Shown here piece by piece: positions 34,211 through 43,641 of a stretch of 64,000 bases of DNA. This stretch comes from Arthrobacter sp. MYb214 (lineage in GTDB: Bacteria > Actinomycetota > Actinomycetes > Actinomycetales > Micrococcaceae), in assembly GCF_002979865.1 (NCBI RefSeq), contig NZ_PCPZ01000006.1, positions 162,049-226,048 on the forward strand, written 5' to 3'. Under the pieces are notes generated by a model, which worked only from the letters and a program-made list of their open reading frames with translations, made no database searches and had not been told where the DNA came from. The translations under genes were made by a program, and so were the position numbers. Numbering within the stretch: position 1 is the stretch's first letter; each line of letters begins with the position of its first letter.

Positions 34211-35206
34211 ATGAGTGTTGAACTTCCGCCCCTTGAAGATCTGCTGGCAAATTCCCATGTTGTCCGCTTGCCGATGCGTGTGAAATTCCGTGGTGTCACC
34301 CAGCGTGAAGCGCTGCTGATCAACGGGCCGGAAGGTTGGGGCGAGTTCTCTGCATTTACCGAATACGGACCGGCCGAAGCCTCACGGTGGCTAGCCGCCG
34401 GAATCGAGGCCGCTTACCAGCCGTTCCCGGAACCGTTGCGCACCAGCATTCCGGTCAACGCCACCTTGCCTGCGGTTGCGGTCAAAGATGTCGGAGCGGT
34501 TCTCGAACGCTATGACGCGCCGCACACCATCAAGATCAAGGTGGCAGAAAAAGGCCAGGGGATTGAGCAGGACCTGGCGCGTGTAGCTGAGGCCCGTCGG
34601 CTCTACCCGCAAGCAGCGCTGCGCGTGGACGCGAACATGGGATGGGATATTGCCCAGGCGATCCCCGCCTTGAAGGCCCTGAGCGAGTACGACCTGCAAT
34701 ACGCGGAGCAACCAGTGCCTGGCATTACCGGGCTGGCAGAAGTCCGCGAGCAACTGCGCAACGCCGGCAACCCCTTGAAGATCGCCGCTGATGAAGCGGT
34801 GCGGAAGCACACCGACCCCTTGGAAGTCTCGCGGTTGGGCGCCGCAGATCTGATGGTCATCAAGGCCCAACCGCTGGGCGGCATCGGTGCGGTGCTGGAA
34901 ATTGCCAAGCAAGCGGAACTGGATGTTGTCGTCTCCAGCGCCCTGGATACTTCGGTAGGGCTGGCCCAAGCCGCCGCCTTAGCCAGCGCGCTGCCAGAAC
35001 TGCCCTATGCCTGCGGCCTTGCGACCGGCACCTTGTTCGCCGAAGACGTATGTGCCGAGCCGTTGCTGGCCACCGCTGGGTACTTGCCGGTGCGTCGCAT
35101 TGAGCCGGATCACCAGAAATTGGATGGCTTGCGTCCGCAAGAGGCGCGCGTGCGCTGGTGGCTGCAACGCCTGGAGACCTGTTATGCCGAGCTGACTAGG
35201 GGATAA
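34211..35206 (+). CDS. menC: o-Succinylbenzoate synthase MenC
   Basis: Enolase-superfamily dehydratase making o-succinylbenzoate in menaquinone synthesis. It has 331 residues. Active-site landmarks are the acid/base Lys in TIKIKVAEKG, the metal ligands Asp in RVDANMGWD, Glu in YAEQPV and Asp in AADEAV, and the second Lys in MVIKAQPLGG. The ATG at 34211 lacks a strong SD. It is separated from menD by phoX, and from menB by 33 kb. Confidence 0.94.
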   Translation: MSVELPPLEDLLANSHVVRLPMRVKFRGVTQREALLINGPEGWGEFSAFTEYGPAEASRWLAAGIEAAYQPFPEPLRTSIPVNATLPAVAVKDVGAVLERYDAPHTIKIKVAEKGQGIEQDLARVAEARRLYPQAALRVDANMGWDIAQAIPALKALSEYDLQYAEQPVPGITGLAEVREQLRNAGNPLKIAADEAVRKHTDPLEVSRLGAADLMVIKAQPLGGIGAVLEIAKQAELDVVVSSALDTSVGLAQAAALASALPELPYACGLATGTLFAEDVCAEPLLATAGYLPVRRIEPDHQKLDGLRPQEARVRWWLQRLETCYAELTRG

Positions 35207-35331
35207 CCTCAGGCAAGAATCTATTTCCCCGGCGTTAACCTTTGCGTTGCATTTAGAACACTTCCAAGTGAAAACCTCAGTTCGAGTCATTCCCCTGACA
35301 ATGAGCCACATACTGAGGAAGTGAGCGGATC

Positions 35332-37455
35332 ATGAATCCAACCCGTACCCTTTTGCCAATGCTGGGCCACACCCGCGGCGGTCGTTCTGCAGCTACTTGC
35401 CACTTCAAGTGCGCCGACGCCTGCACCAAGCCGGATTGCAACACTTCGTCCAACGGGTACTTCAAGGACATTGCTGACAAATCGCTCTCCCGCCGCGGCA
35501 TGCTGGGCCTGGGTGCCGTCGGTGCTTCAGCGCTGGTCATCGGCCCGCAGCTTTTCGGTGCAGCCGACGCTACCGCGGCACCACTGGTGCCAATGAAGCC
35601 GGGCAAGGGCGGGCACCTTTCATTCGATGCCATTGAGCCGGTGTCGCGTTCGGTGGATACTGTTTCCGTTCCAGAGGGCTACGACTGGAATGCCATCATC
35701 CGCTGGGGCGACCCGCTCTTCAAGAACACCGCGGAATTCGATGCTTCCAAGCAGTCCGCCCGCAAGCAGGCCGAGCAGTTCGGCTACAACTGCGACTACC
35801 TGGACATCATTGTCGACAAGTACTCGGGACGCACCGGCGTGCTGGTTGCCAACCACGAATACACCAATGAAGACATGATGTTCGACTCGGCTTGGTTCGA
35901 AGCGAACCAGGAAGAAGCCCGCAAGATCGCGATGAACGCGCATGGCTTCTCCGTGGTCGAGGTCAAGCGCAAGAAGAATGACAAGAAGTGGAGCTACGTG
36001 CAGGGCGGCGAACGCAACCGCCGCATCACCGCCAGTACTGAATTCCGGGTCGATGGTCCAGCCGCAGGCAGCGACCTGCTCAAGACCGGCGCAGATCCAA
36101 CCGGTACCAAGGTTCTTGGCACCTTGAACAACTGCGCCGGAGGCACCACCCCATGGGGCACCGTACTCTCCGGTGAAGAAAACTTCGACCAGTATTTCCG
36201 CGGCAAGGGCACCGCCGAGGAATCCCGCTACGGCATTGGCACCACCGCGACCGACCGCGGCTGGGAAGAAAGCGACCCGCGCTTCGGCCTGCACAACGAA
36301 GGCTACGAAAACGAAGCCAACCGTTTCGGCTGGGTAGTCGAAATCGATCCGCAGGACCCTTCGTCCACCCCGGTCAAGCACACCAGCCTGGGCCGTTTCA
36401 AGCACGAGGGCGCCAACGTTCGCATTGCCAAGAACGGCAAGGCTGTTGCCTACTCCGGCGATGACTCGCGCTTCGAGTACCTGTACAAGTTCGTCTCGAA
36501 AAACACTTTCTCCAAGCACGATCGCAAGCACAATATGGGCTTGCTCTCCGAAGGCGACCTGTACGTTGCCAAGTTCGCCGGCAACTCTCCAGCTAGCGAG
36601 ATCGACGGCAGCGGCGCAGTTCCGTCTGATGGTGCTTTCGACGGCATGGGAACCTGGCTGCCACTGGTGAAGAACGGCGAATCCAAGGTGGAGGGCATGG
36701 GCATCGACGAGGTGCTGGTCTACACCCGCCAAGCAGCTGACAAGGTCGGCGCCACCAAGCTGGACCGTCCCGAAGATGTTGAGCCAAGCCCGGTATCCGG
36801 CAAGGTCTATGTGGCACTGACCAACAACACCGACCGCGGCAAGGACGGCAAGGAAGGCGCAACCGAGGTCAGCCCACGGGTACGCAACCGCGACGGCCAC
36901 GTCTTGGAAATCACCGAAGCCGGCAACGACGCCACCGCCGCGAAGTTCACCTGGAACATCTTGCTGGTTGCCGGCGATCCAAATGTGAACGGATCGACCT
37001 ACTTCTCCGGCTACCCAACGGACAAGGTCTCGCCAATTTCCTGCCCGGATAACCTGGCATTCGATTCCAAGGGCAACCTGTGGATCTCCACCGACGGCGC
37101 CCCTGGCACCATCGGCTACTCCGATGCACTGCACAAGGTCACCCTGACCGGCAAGGATCGCGGCCGTGTCGAGCAGTTCCTGGCCGTGCCAACCGGCGCA
37201 GAGACCTGCGGCCCGCTGATCCATGACAAGGACAACTCGGTCTTCGTCGCGGTGCAGCACCCGGGTGAAGGCGGCAGTTTCGCCAGCCCTACCTCGCTGT
37301 TCCCGGACTTCGTGAAGAACGCAGGAGGAGCCGGCAAGGGCGAGTTCTACGGCCCGCGCCCATCGGTCGTCCAGGTCTTCAAGCAAGATGCGAAGCCGGG
37401 CAAAGGAAACGGTAAGGGCAAGGGACACGACAAGGGCAAGGGTCACGACAAATAA
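35332..37455 (+). CDS. phoX: PhoX-family alkaline phosphatase (DUF839), Tat-exported
   Basis: Secreted Ca/Fe-type phosphatase releasing phosphate from organic esters. It has 707 residues. A Tat signal lies at about 51-83 (SLSRRGMLGLGAVGASALVIG, twin Arg 54-55, ending ATAAP). It is preceded by an unusual 50-residue leader with Cys 23, 27, 31 and 36. Family motifs are VLVANHEYTNEDMMF, NCAGGTTPWGTVLSGEENFDQYF (active-site region), FKHEGANV and GDDSRFEYLYKF. The C-terminus ends in Gly/Lys/His repeats (GKGNGKGKGHDKGKGHDK). ATG 35332 follows GAGCGGAT. Phosphate control is expected, but no clear PHO box was seen. Confidence 0.92.
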   Translation: MNPTRTLLPMLGHTRGGRSAATCHFKCADACTKPDCNTSSNGYFKDIADKSLSRRGMLGLGAVGASALVIGPQLFGAADATAAPLVPMKPGKGGHLSFDAIEPVSRSVDTVSVPEGYDWNAIIRWGDPLFKNTAEFDASKQSARKQAEQFGYNCDYLDIIVDKYSGRTGVLVANHEYTNEDMMFDSAWFEANQEEARKIAMNAHGFSVVEVKRKKNDKKWSYVQGGERNRRITASTEFRVDGPAAGSDLLKTGADPTGTKVLGTLNNCAGGTTPWGTVLSGEENFDQYFRGKGTAEESRYGIGTTATDRGWEESDPRFGLHNEGYENEANRFGWVVEIDPQDPSSTPVKHTSLGRFKHEGANVRIAKNGKAVAYSGDDSRFEYLYKFVSKNTFSKHDRKHNMGLLSEGDLYVAKFAGNSPASEIDGSGAVPSDGAFDGMGTWLPLVKNGESKVEGMGIDEVLVYTRQAADKVGATKLDRPEDVEPSPVSGKVYVALTNNTDRGKDGKEGATEVSPRVRNRDGHVLEITEAGNDATAAKFTWNILLVAGDPNVNGSTYFSGYPTDKVSPISCPDNLAFDSKGNLWISTDGAPGTIGYSDALHKVTLTGKDRGRVEQFLAVPTGAETCGPLIHDKDNSVFVAVQHPGEGGSFASPTSLFPDFVKNAGGAGKGEFYGPRPSVVQVFKQDAKPGKGNGKGKGHDKGKGHDK

Positions 37456-37475
37456 GTCGGACTAGCCTGCAGTGC

Positions 37476-37519
37476 AAGGGCGTCGGCAGGATCCTCTCCG
37501 GGATCCGGCCGGCGCCCTT
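37476..37519 (+). terminator. Hairpin after phoX
   Basis: AAGGGCGTCGGCAGGATCC pairs with GGATCCGGCCGGCGCCCTT with two mismatches, followed by TTG. Confidence 0.7.
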
Positions 37520-37604
37520 TGCCGTTCCAAGTCGGTTGACCGGCACGTCAAGGCATAGACTTGGATCATTGCCTTCAGCTTTGGAATCTAAGGAGTCATG
37601 CGGC

Positions 37605-39302
37605 GTGGGAATGCAGCAACCTGGCGAGCAACGCGCCATCACTACAGCTCGCCATGTGCTCTCCGCCCTGATCAGTGCCGGGATCAGGGATCTGGTGATT
37701 TCTCCCGGTTCGCGCAGCGCGCCCTTGGCCTATGCTGCAGCCGAGGCAGAAGCCGCCGGGATCCTGGATATCCATGTGCGCATCGACGAACGCTCCGCGG
37801 CCTTCATGGCACTGGGCCTCGCCCAAAGCACCATGCGGCCGGTAGCCCTCGCCGCCACCAGCGGCTCGGCCATCGGGCAGATGCTGCCTGCAGTAATGGA
37901 AGCCAACCACACCGCGACACCACTTCTGGTCCTTTCTGCCGACCGTCCCGATGAATTGCACGGCACCGGTGCCAGCCAGAGCACGCGCCAGAAAACTCTC
38001 TTTGGCGAGCACGTTCGCCTGGCCGCCAATGTCCCCGCTGGGGCAGATCCGCAACACGAGGTCCAACGCGCATTACTGGCCTTGGCCGGTGACCAGCACA
38101 CTGCCGCAGGTCCGGTCCAATTGAATCTGCAGTTCCGGGATCCGCTCACCCCTGCACAGGACGAGAGGATCGAGAGCCAAAGCTGGACGGCAGTTGAGCC
38201 GGGGCAGTGGAAGGCACACGACCAGCTGGACAGAGCGAGCTTGCCGGTCCAGCAGCTGGAGCCACGCCGGAGTGTTGTCATTGCCGGGCATGGCGCCGGA
38301 GAAGAGGCGCAACGTTTCGCCCAGGCTTTGGGGCTGCCATTATTTGCCGAACCATCTTCTAACGCACGCTTCTCGGCCAACGCCATTGGCCACTACCGTC
38401 CCCTGATCGCGGCAGGCCTGGACCGCATTGAAAGCGTGGTGCTCTTTGGCCGTCCGACATTGAGCCGCCCGGTGGGCCAGCTCCTGGCCAACCCAGCGAT
38501 CGAATCGGTGATTTGGCAGCCTGCGCCAGCGGCCTGGTATGAAGCGGGACGGCGCCGCGAGACCCCGGTCAGCTCGTGGAGCGAATTGCAGGAGTTCGCC
38601 GGAACCGGTGCAAAGGGGTGGCTGGAAGCGTGGCAGCAGCTTGATGCCCAAGCTTTGGAAGTACGGCAACGCCTAAGCCGCGAATCGCTGATTAACGGGG
38701 TAGATGTTGCCGAAGCTATTTGGGATCACGCCCCGGAAGTCCTGCTGCTGGGTTCATCCAACATCGTTCGCGACTTCGACCTGGCGGCCCGACCGGCATC
38801 CGAACCAACTATGACCGTGCACGCCAACCGCGGTCTTGCCGGAATCGATGGGACCATTGCCACCGCCCTGGGCCTGGCCCGGGGAAGCAAAAAGCGGACG
38901 CTTGCGGTGATGGGAGATATTACCTTCGCCCATGACGCCAGCTCGCTGTCCTGGACCCCCGGCGAAGAGCAGCCAATGGTGGATATCGTGGTCTACAACG
39001 ACGGGGGAGGAGCAATCTTCTCCACCCTGGAGCATGGTGCCGTGGATGCCTCGGGCCGGTACGCCAATGCGGTGGAACGGCTCTTTGCCACACCGCAGCA
39101 GCTGAGCCTGCCTGCGCTCGCCGAAGCCTATGGCTGGCATTACGCCAGGGCCGCAAGCAAGGAAGAGCTCAGCGCCGTCTTGGCTTCAACGCAGCCGGCG
39201 AACCTGCGCCTGATTGAAGTGCCTGCGTCGCGGAGCAGCCTGCGCGCCGAGAACCTTGAATTAAATCAACAGGTCGGGCAGCTAGCCTGGCCAGAGCTGT
39301 AG
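37605..39302 (+). CDS. menD: SEPHCHC synthase MenD
   Basis: ThDP-dependent synthase joining isochorismate and 2-oxoglutarate. It has 565 residues from GTG 37605, nine bases after AGGAG; ATG 37611 (MQQPGEQ) is an alternative with poorer spacing. Motifs are VISPGSRSAPLAYAAAE, the ThDP-activating Glu in IDERSAAFMALGLA, TSGSAIGQMLPAVMEA, and the ThDP/Mg motif MGDITFAHDASSL with YNDGGGAIFSTLEH. It is convergent with the ABC transporter operon, with a bidirectional terminator between. Confidence 0.95.
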   Translation: MGMQQPGEQRAITTARHVLSALISAGIRDLVISPGSRSAPLAYAAAEAEAAGILDIHVRIDERSAAFMALGLAQSTMRPVALAATSGSAIGQMLPAVMEANHTATPLLVLSADRPDELHGTGASQSTRQKTLFGEHVRLAANVPAGADPQHEVQRALLALAGDQHTAAGPVQLNLQFRDPLTPAQDERIESQSWTAVEPGQWKAHDQLDRASLPVQQLEPRRSVVIAGHGAGEEAQRFAQALGLPLFAEPSSNARFSANAIGHYRPLIAAGLDRIESVVLFGRPTLSRPVGQLLANPAIESVIWQPAPAAWYEAGRRRETPVSSWSELQEFAGTGAKGWLEAWQQLDAQALEVRQRLSRESLINGVDVAEAIWDHAPEVLLLGSSNIVRDFDLAARPASEPTMTVHANRGLAGIDGTIATALGLARGSKKRTLAVMGDITFAHDASSLSWTPGEEQPMVDIVVYNDGGGAIFSTLEHGAVDASGRYANAVERLFATPQQLSLPALAEAYGWHYARAASKEELSAVLASTQPANLRLIEVPASRSSLRAENLELNQQVGQLAWPEL

Positions 39303-39310
39303 GGAAAAAG

Positions 39311-39362
39311 AAATTCCCCTGCGTCGACCATCGGCAACGAGGGGCAACGCAGGGGAATTTTT
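39311..39362. terminator. Bidirectional terminator menD / ABC transporter operon
   Basis: AAATTCCCCTGCGT and its perfect complement enclose a 22-nt loop, with T residues to the right and A residues to the left. Confidence 0.8.
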
Positions 39363-39372
39363 GCAGTTGAAC

Positions 39373-40155
39373 TCAGATATCCACGTGCGTGGGATCGAGC
39401 ACGCGACGCAGGAAGTCCTGGGTACGTGGCTGCTGCGGATTGCCAATGACATCCACGGCCTTGCCTTCTTCCACCACGACGCCACCGTCCATGAAGAACA
39501 CGCGGTCAGCAACTTCCTTGGCGAAAGCCATCTCGTGGGTAACCACCAGCATGGTCATGCCCGCTTGGGCCAGATTCTTCATAATGGACAGGACCTCGCC
39601 CACGGTCTCCGGATCCAATGCACTGGTTGGCTCATCGAAGAGCATCAGCGTTGGTTCCATGGATAGCGCTCGGGCAATGGCCACGCGCTGCTGCTGGCCA
39701 CCGGAAAGCTGGTCAGGGTAGCGATCGCCGAAGTCGCCCAGGCCTACACGCTCCAGATTGCGCAACGCGACCTTCTGGGCTTCGGCCTTCTTGCGCTTGA
39801 GCACCTTGATGGGGGATATCGTGCAGTTCTCCAGCACGGTCAGGTGCGGGAACAGGTTGAACTGCTGGAAGACCATGCCTACCTGCTGGCGCATCTTGTC
39901 CAGGTTCACATCGGGATCGGTGACGTTGAAGCCACCGACCATAATGGTTCCTCCGTTTGGCTGCTCCAGCAAATTCACGCAACGAAGCAGGGTGGACTTG
40001 CCTGAACCGGATGGGCCGATGAGGCAGACAACCTCGCCCGGAGCAACATTCAAGTCAATGCCCTTGAGCACTTCGTTGCTACCGTAGGACTTGCGCAGTC
40101 CGGTGATTTCCACGCCCGAAGCATGGACTGAAAGTTCATTGGTGTCAGTCGACAT
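39373..40155 (-). CDS. Polar amino acid ABC transporter ATP-binding protein
   Basis: ATPase of a three-component amino acid importer. It has 260 residues from ATG 40155 ([10 protein letters not shown]) with AGGA upstream. Walker A is GPSGSGKST, the Q-loop is [12 protein letters not shown], the signature is [15 protein letters not shown], Walker B is [12 protein letters not shown], and the switch is VVTHEMAFA. It is third in the SBP-permease-ATPase operon, 13 bp after the permease. It closely resembles the ATPase at 21413 but belongs to an unfused system. Confidence 0.93.
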   Translation of the reverse strand: MSTDTNELSVHASGVEITGLRKSYGSNEVLKGIDLNVAPGEVVCLIGPSGSGKSTLLRCVNLLEQPNGGTIMVGGFNVTDPDVNLDKMRQQVGMVFQQFNLFPHLTVLENCTISPIKVLKRKKAEAQKVALRNLERVGLGDFGDRYPDQLSGGQQQRVAIARALSMEPTLMLFDEPTSALDPETVGEVLSIMKNLAQAGMTMLVVTHEMAFAKEVADRVFFMDGGVVVEEGKAVDVIGNPQQPRTQDFLRRVLDPTHVDI

Positions 40156-40168
40156 TTTCAAGTCCTAT

Positions 40169-40960
40169 CTATCGCTTGGTCTTGGCGGCGCGGGATTCAA
40201 ACTTGCGGGCCACCAAGCTCAGCGGGATGGTGATCACCAAGTAGAACAGGCCGGCGACGACCAGCGGGGTGATGCCGGCATCGATTTGCGAGATGCCGTC
40301 ACGGCCAAACTTGGTCATTTCGTACTGGGCCATCGACGCACCGAGGATGAATGCCAACGAGGTGTCCTTGGTCAGCAAGATGATTTCGTTGGTCATGGGC
40401 GGCAAGACGATCTTGAACGCCTGCGGAATCACGATGGTGACCATGGCACGCCACGCTGGCATGCCCAACGAACGTGCAGCTTCGGTCTGTCCCTTTGGCA
40501 CCGCCTGCAGGCCTGCACGCAGGGTCTCAGCGATGTAGGCTGCCGAGACCAGGCCCAAGGCGCACATGACATTGACCGGCTGCGGCCACTGGGTTCCGAA
40601 CGCCTGAGGCAAGCCGAAGCCGAAGGCCAATAGGACCAGGATGGCTGGAATACCGCGGAAGAATTCGATAAATGCAGTGGCGAACCAGCGATATGGCGCG
40701 AAGGACGCCATTTTCATCAGGGCCAGAAGCAGACCCAGGATGAGGCCGAAGGCGAAGGAGATGATCGTGTAGAAGATCGTGTTCTTCAGACCGACCAAGA
40801 TCATGCCAGGGAACATCGGTCCCAATTTGTCGAAGGAGAAGAAGGCATAAATGGCCTTGTTCCAATCAACGGCCAAGACCAGTGCGATGATCGCGATGAT
40901 GAAGATGGCGATTTGAATGGTCTTGCTCATGCGGGCGCGCTGACGTGTAGTCATTGCCAT
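40169..40960 (-). CDS. Polar amino acid ABC transporter permease (HisM/GlnP type)
   Basis: Membrane channel subunit, 263 residues with about five helices. Family motifs are KNTIFYTIISFAFGLILGLL and ATAFIEFFRGIPAILVLLAF, with the EAA loop EAARSLGMPAWRAMVTIVIPQAFKIVLPP contacting the ATPase. The start is ATG 40960 with GAGAGGT ten bases upstream; ATG 40954 is possible. It is preceded by an intercistronic hairpin after the binding protein gene. Confidence 0.92.
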   Translation of the reverse strand: MAMTTRQRARMSKTIQIAIFIIAIIALVLAVDWNKAIYAFFSFDKLGPMFPGMILVGLKNTIFYTIISFAFGLILGLLLALMKMASFAPYRWFATAFIEFFRGIPAILVLLAFGFGLPQAFGTQWPQPVNVMCALGLVSAAYIAETLRAGLQAVPKGQTEAARSLGMPAWRAMVTIVIPQAFKIVLPPMTNEIILLTKDTSLAFILGASMAQYEMTKFGRDGISQIDAGITPLVVAGLFYLVITIPLSLVARKFESRAAKTKR

Positions 40961-40982
40961 GCTTGATTACCTCTCATAAAGG

Positions 40983-41031
40983 AAGCGGAAGCTGGACTGC
41001 CAACCTGTGGGTGCAGTCCATGCCCCCGCTT
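40983..41031. terminator. Intercistronic hairpin between binding protein and permease genes
   Basis: Nested stems AAGCGG/CCGCTT (outer) and GGACTGC/GCAGTCC (inner) lie in the gap after the binding protein stop. Such structures commonly stabilise upstream mRNA or partly terminate, giving more receptor than permease. Confidence 0.6.
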
Positions 41032-41058
41032 GCCTTGGAATCAGTTGATGCTCGAGAA

Positions 41059-41847
41059 TTACTTCTCGCCGAACCACTTCACAGTCAGTTCTTCCATGGT
41101 TCCTGCATCGGCCAGCCGCTTGAGGGTGCCATTGACCAGTTCCAAGGTCTTTGGCTGCTCCTGTGGAACTGCAATGCCCAGCTGCTCGCCGGTCTTGAAG
41201 TCGGCCACGACGCTGAAGCCGTCCTTATCCTTGATCGCGTAGCCCAATACCGACTGGTTGCCCAGCAATGCATCCACTTGGCCAGCCAGAAGTGCCTGGG
41301 TTTGCAAACCGGCATCCTCGAAGCCAACGATGTTGCTCAAGCCCTGTTCCTTGGCGTACTTCTCGCCGGTGGTGGCCTGCTGGACGCCGACCTTCTTGTC
41401 CTTGGCGGATTCAAGATCCTTGATTTCAGAACCGTCAGCCGAAATCAGCACCAGATCGTCATCCATATAAGGGGTGGAGAAGTCCATCTTGGCCGAACGC
41501 TCTTCGGTGATCGATACCGAGGAGATCGCGATATCGCACTGGGTGCTGAACAGGCCGGATTCAATGGAGTCGAAGCTGGCGTCGATGACGTTCAGATCCA
41601 GTTCTGCATCCTTGGCAATCTCGGCAGCGATATCCATATCGAAGCCGACGTTCTTGCCGTCCTTGACGAATTCGAATGGTTCGTAAGGAATGTCTGAGCA
41701 AATGGTGAGTTTGCCTTCGTTGAGCGGGAAGGAACCAGCTTCGGCTTCACCTTCGGAACTGGAACCGGAACCGCAGGCGGTGAGAGCCAGCAGTGCAACG
41801 GACGTGACGGCAACAGCGGAGGCGAACTTCTTCTTGAGACTACGCAT
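41059..41847 (-). CDS. Amino acid ABC transporter substrate-binding lipoprotein
   Basis: Extracellular family 3 receptor anchored by lipid. It has 262 residues. The signal MRSLKKKFASAVAVTSVALL ends in the lipobox LTAC, Cys25, followed by a Ser/Glu-rich linker. The mature part shows ICSDIPYEPFEFVKDGKNVGFDMDIAAEIAK and DIAISSVSITEERSAKMDFSTPY, the polar amino acid receptor pattern. It is first gene of the reverse-strand operon. The ligand is uncertain; cystine, glutamine and basic amino acids are all possible. Confidence 0.92.
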   Translation of the reverse strand: MRSLKKKFASAVAVTSVALLALTACGSGSSSEGEAEAGSFPLNEGKLTICSDIPYEPFEFVKDGKNVGFDMDIAAEIAKDAELDLNVIDASFDSIESGLFSTQCDIAISSVSITEERSAKMDFSTPYMDDDLVLISADGSEIKDLESAKDKKVGVQQATTGEKYAKEQGLSNIVGFEDAGLQTQALLAGQVDALLGNQSVLGYAIKDKDGFSVVADFKTGEQLGIAVPQEQPKTLELVNGTLKRLADAGTMEELTVKWFGEK

Positions 41848-42013
41848 AGGATCAGAACCTACTTTCGGGTTATGCGAGTGGATCAGTGCGTAGCCACAAT
41901 CATAACCGGGGCAACACTAGGCTGAGATTCACCTCACACATGTCGCGTCGAGGCTAAGTATTATTTATGCTCAGTGCGATCCTAGCGGCCTTGATCCGCT
42001 GTGCAGCCTGCGC

Positions 42014-43351
42014 CTACTCGGCTCCGAGGGCTTGGCGCATGGGGCGCATCTTTGCCCATGATTCGGCTAGTTCATCCTCGGGCACCGAGCCCGGAACAAT
42101 GCCGCAACCCGCGTACAGGCGCATCAGCTTTTCGTCTTCCAGGATTCCGCCACGCAGCGCGATGCCGAATTCGCCATCGCCACGGCTGTCAACCCAGCCC
42201 ACGGGGCCGGCATACGGTCCGCGGTCCATGCCTTCCAGCTCGCGCAAGAGCACGCCAGCCTTCTTGGTCGGCGTGCCGCACACGGCAGCGGTCGGATGGA
42301 AAATCTCGGCAACATCCAGTGCGGTAGGCAGAACGCCGGCGGCATCGGCGCGCAGCTGGGCGCGTACGTCGCTGGCCAAATGCCAAACATTGGGAAGCTG
42401 CAGAATAAAAGGTTCTTCCGGCGCGCTCATGCCGTGCGAAATGGGATTCAGGGAAGCCGTGAGCGAATCTATGGCCAGCTGGTGCTCGTTGCGCTGCTTC
42501 GGATCTTCAAAGAGGTTGCGGTGCGCGAAACCGGGGTCCTCGGCGCCAGTGGCCGCGCGGTCCAGCGTGCCAGCTAATACGCGGGCCTCGGCCAAGCCGT
42601 CGGTAACGCGCACCAGCATCTCCGGGGTAGCGCCTACCAGGCCGTCCACTGAATAGGTCCAGCAATTGCCATAGTGCTCGGTCAGCGCATCGACCACGCG
42701 GGCAAGATTGATCGGGGTGGAACTATGCGCCAACACATCGCGGGCCAGCACCAGCTTGGAAATTCCGCGTTCCTCGAAACGGCCCAGCGCCTGATCCACG
42801 GCATCAAGGTAGGAACCGGCGGTCAGCTGCCCGCTGGTCAGTTCGATGCTGCCCGGTTCGCTCGCTGGCAACGACGCATCGGCCATCGCGGCTTCGGCGC
42901 GTGCCAAAGCCTGCTGGTAGGTCAGCCCGTCGAGTTCCTCTGCGCTGCCGGTGATGGTAATCCAGGACTTTTCCTCATCGCGTCCGATCACCAGCTGCGG
43001 GATCACCATGCGCGATTCGAAGACGCTGGTGAAGGAGAACGCAAAAGAACCGAAGGACACCAGGCCGCTGCCGGGGCGGGCGATCGGGTCAATGATCTGT
43101 GCCTGTTCGATGACCTGTGCAAGCCAGGCGCGGGCACGTGCAAAGCGCTCTTCGCCGTGGGTGTGCAAGCGGGCCGCAGTGCCAAAGCCAACCAGACCGT
43201 GGCCGTTGCGGGTCCAGACCAAGCTTCGGTGACGCAATGAGTCGGCAACCAGTGTTTCGGGGGCATCAAGGTATTCAAAGGTGATGCTGGTGAGAACAGG
43301 AGCCGACGGCTGATGAGCACTGGCGCTAAGAACGGGCGAATCTGCAGACAT
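42014..43351 (-). CDS. menF: Isochorismate synthase MenF
   Basis: Chorismate-utilising enzyme making isochorismate for MenD. It has 445 residues from ATG 43351 (MSADSPVLS); an in-frame GTG at 43411 would add 20 residues. Family motifs are KLVLARDVLAHS, TPEMLVRVTDG, LAGTLDRAATG, NLFEDPKQRNEHQLAIDSL, PTALDVAEIFHPTAAVCGTPTKKAG and the C-terminal YAGCGIVPGSVPEDEL carrying Mg-binding Glu. The men context favours MenF over a siderophore isochorismate synthase (EntC). The expected menG neighbour is absent. Confidence 0.92.
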   Translation of the reverse strand: MSADSPVLSASAHQPSAPVLTSITFEYLDAPETLVADSLRHRSLVWTRNGHGLVGFGTAARLHTHGEERFARARAWLAQVIEQAQIIDPIARPGSGLVSFGSFAFSFTSVFESRMVIPQLVIGRDEEKSWITITGSAEELDGLTYQQALARAEAAMADASLPASEPGSIELTSGQLTAGSYLDAVDQALGRFEERGISKLVLARDVLAHSSTPINLARVVDALTEHYGNCWTYSVDGLVGATPEMLVRVTDGLAEARVLAGTLDRAATGAEDPGFAHRNLFEDPKQRNEHQLAIDSLTASLNPISHGMSAPEEPFILQLPNVWHLASDVRAQLRADAAGVLPTALDVAEIFHPTAAVCGTPTKKAGVLLRELEGMDRGPYAGPVGWVDSRGDGEFGIALRGGILEDEKLMRLYAGCGIVPGSVPEDELAESWAKMRPMRQALGAE

Positions 43352-43641
43352 GATAAGGCTAAGCCTACCGCGCAATGCCGGGGGAAAAGGCTTGCGGGTG
43401 TCCGTGGTCACCCCTGTGAGATCGGCCGGGTCTGGTGAGAAGTGCCGGGGGAACCCGGTAAACTCTAAAACGACCTCCTAGGTCGCTGGTACCAGACCGG
43501 TATGCCCGGTCTGGCCATGCCAGCAATGTGCAGTGGAAAGCATCGGCTAGAGTGAAGAGATGTTTGCGTGCATCTTGCAGGCAGATTGCCTTCGCATACC
43601 GCGATGGCCAACCCGATGAAAGATAAGTAAGCCGTAGAACA
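43352..43641. other. 290-bp divergent intergenic region with three hairpins, menF / prenyl synthase
   Basis: No convincing gene is present. Three perfect stems lie close together: CCGGG/CCCGG (43445-43458), CGACCT/AGGTCG (43471-43485) and CCAGACCGG/CCGGTCTGG (43492-43514). The last is joined to the 10-bp palindrome CTGGTACCAG. They could belong to a leader RNA on either strand or be the remains of a terminator. The right 120 bp should hold the prenyl synthase promoter. Confidence 0.5.

Noticed and set aside
35230..35262. PHO-box-like GTTAACC and GTTGCAT upstream of phoX
   Set aside because: The units are 12 bp apart rather than the 11-bp periodicity of known PHO boxes and are poorly conserved, so I do not annotate a PhoP site.
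35620..37446. 608-residue reverse-strand ORF antisense to phoX
   Set aside because: phoX has full family motifs and a Tat signal on the forward strand. The antisense frame lacks an SD and any recognisable domain.
43352..43375. Possible DtxR/IdeR iron box upstream of menF (TAGGCTTAGCC)
   Set aside because: Only about half of the 19 consensus positions agree when aligned, and the men context needs no iron control.
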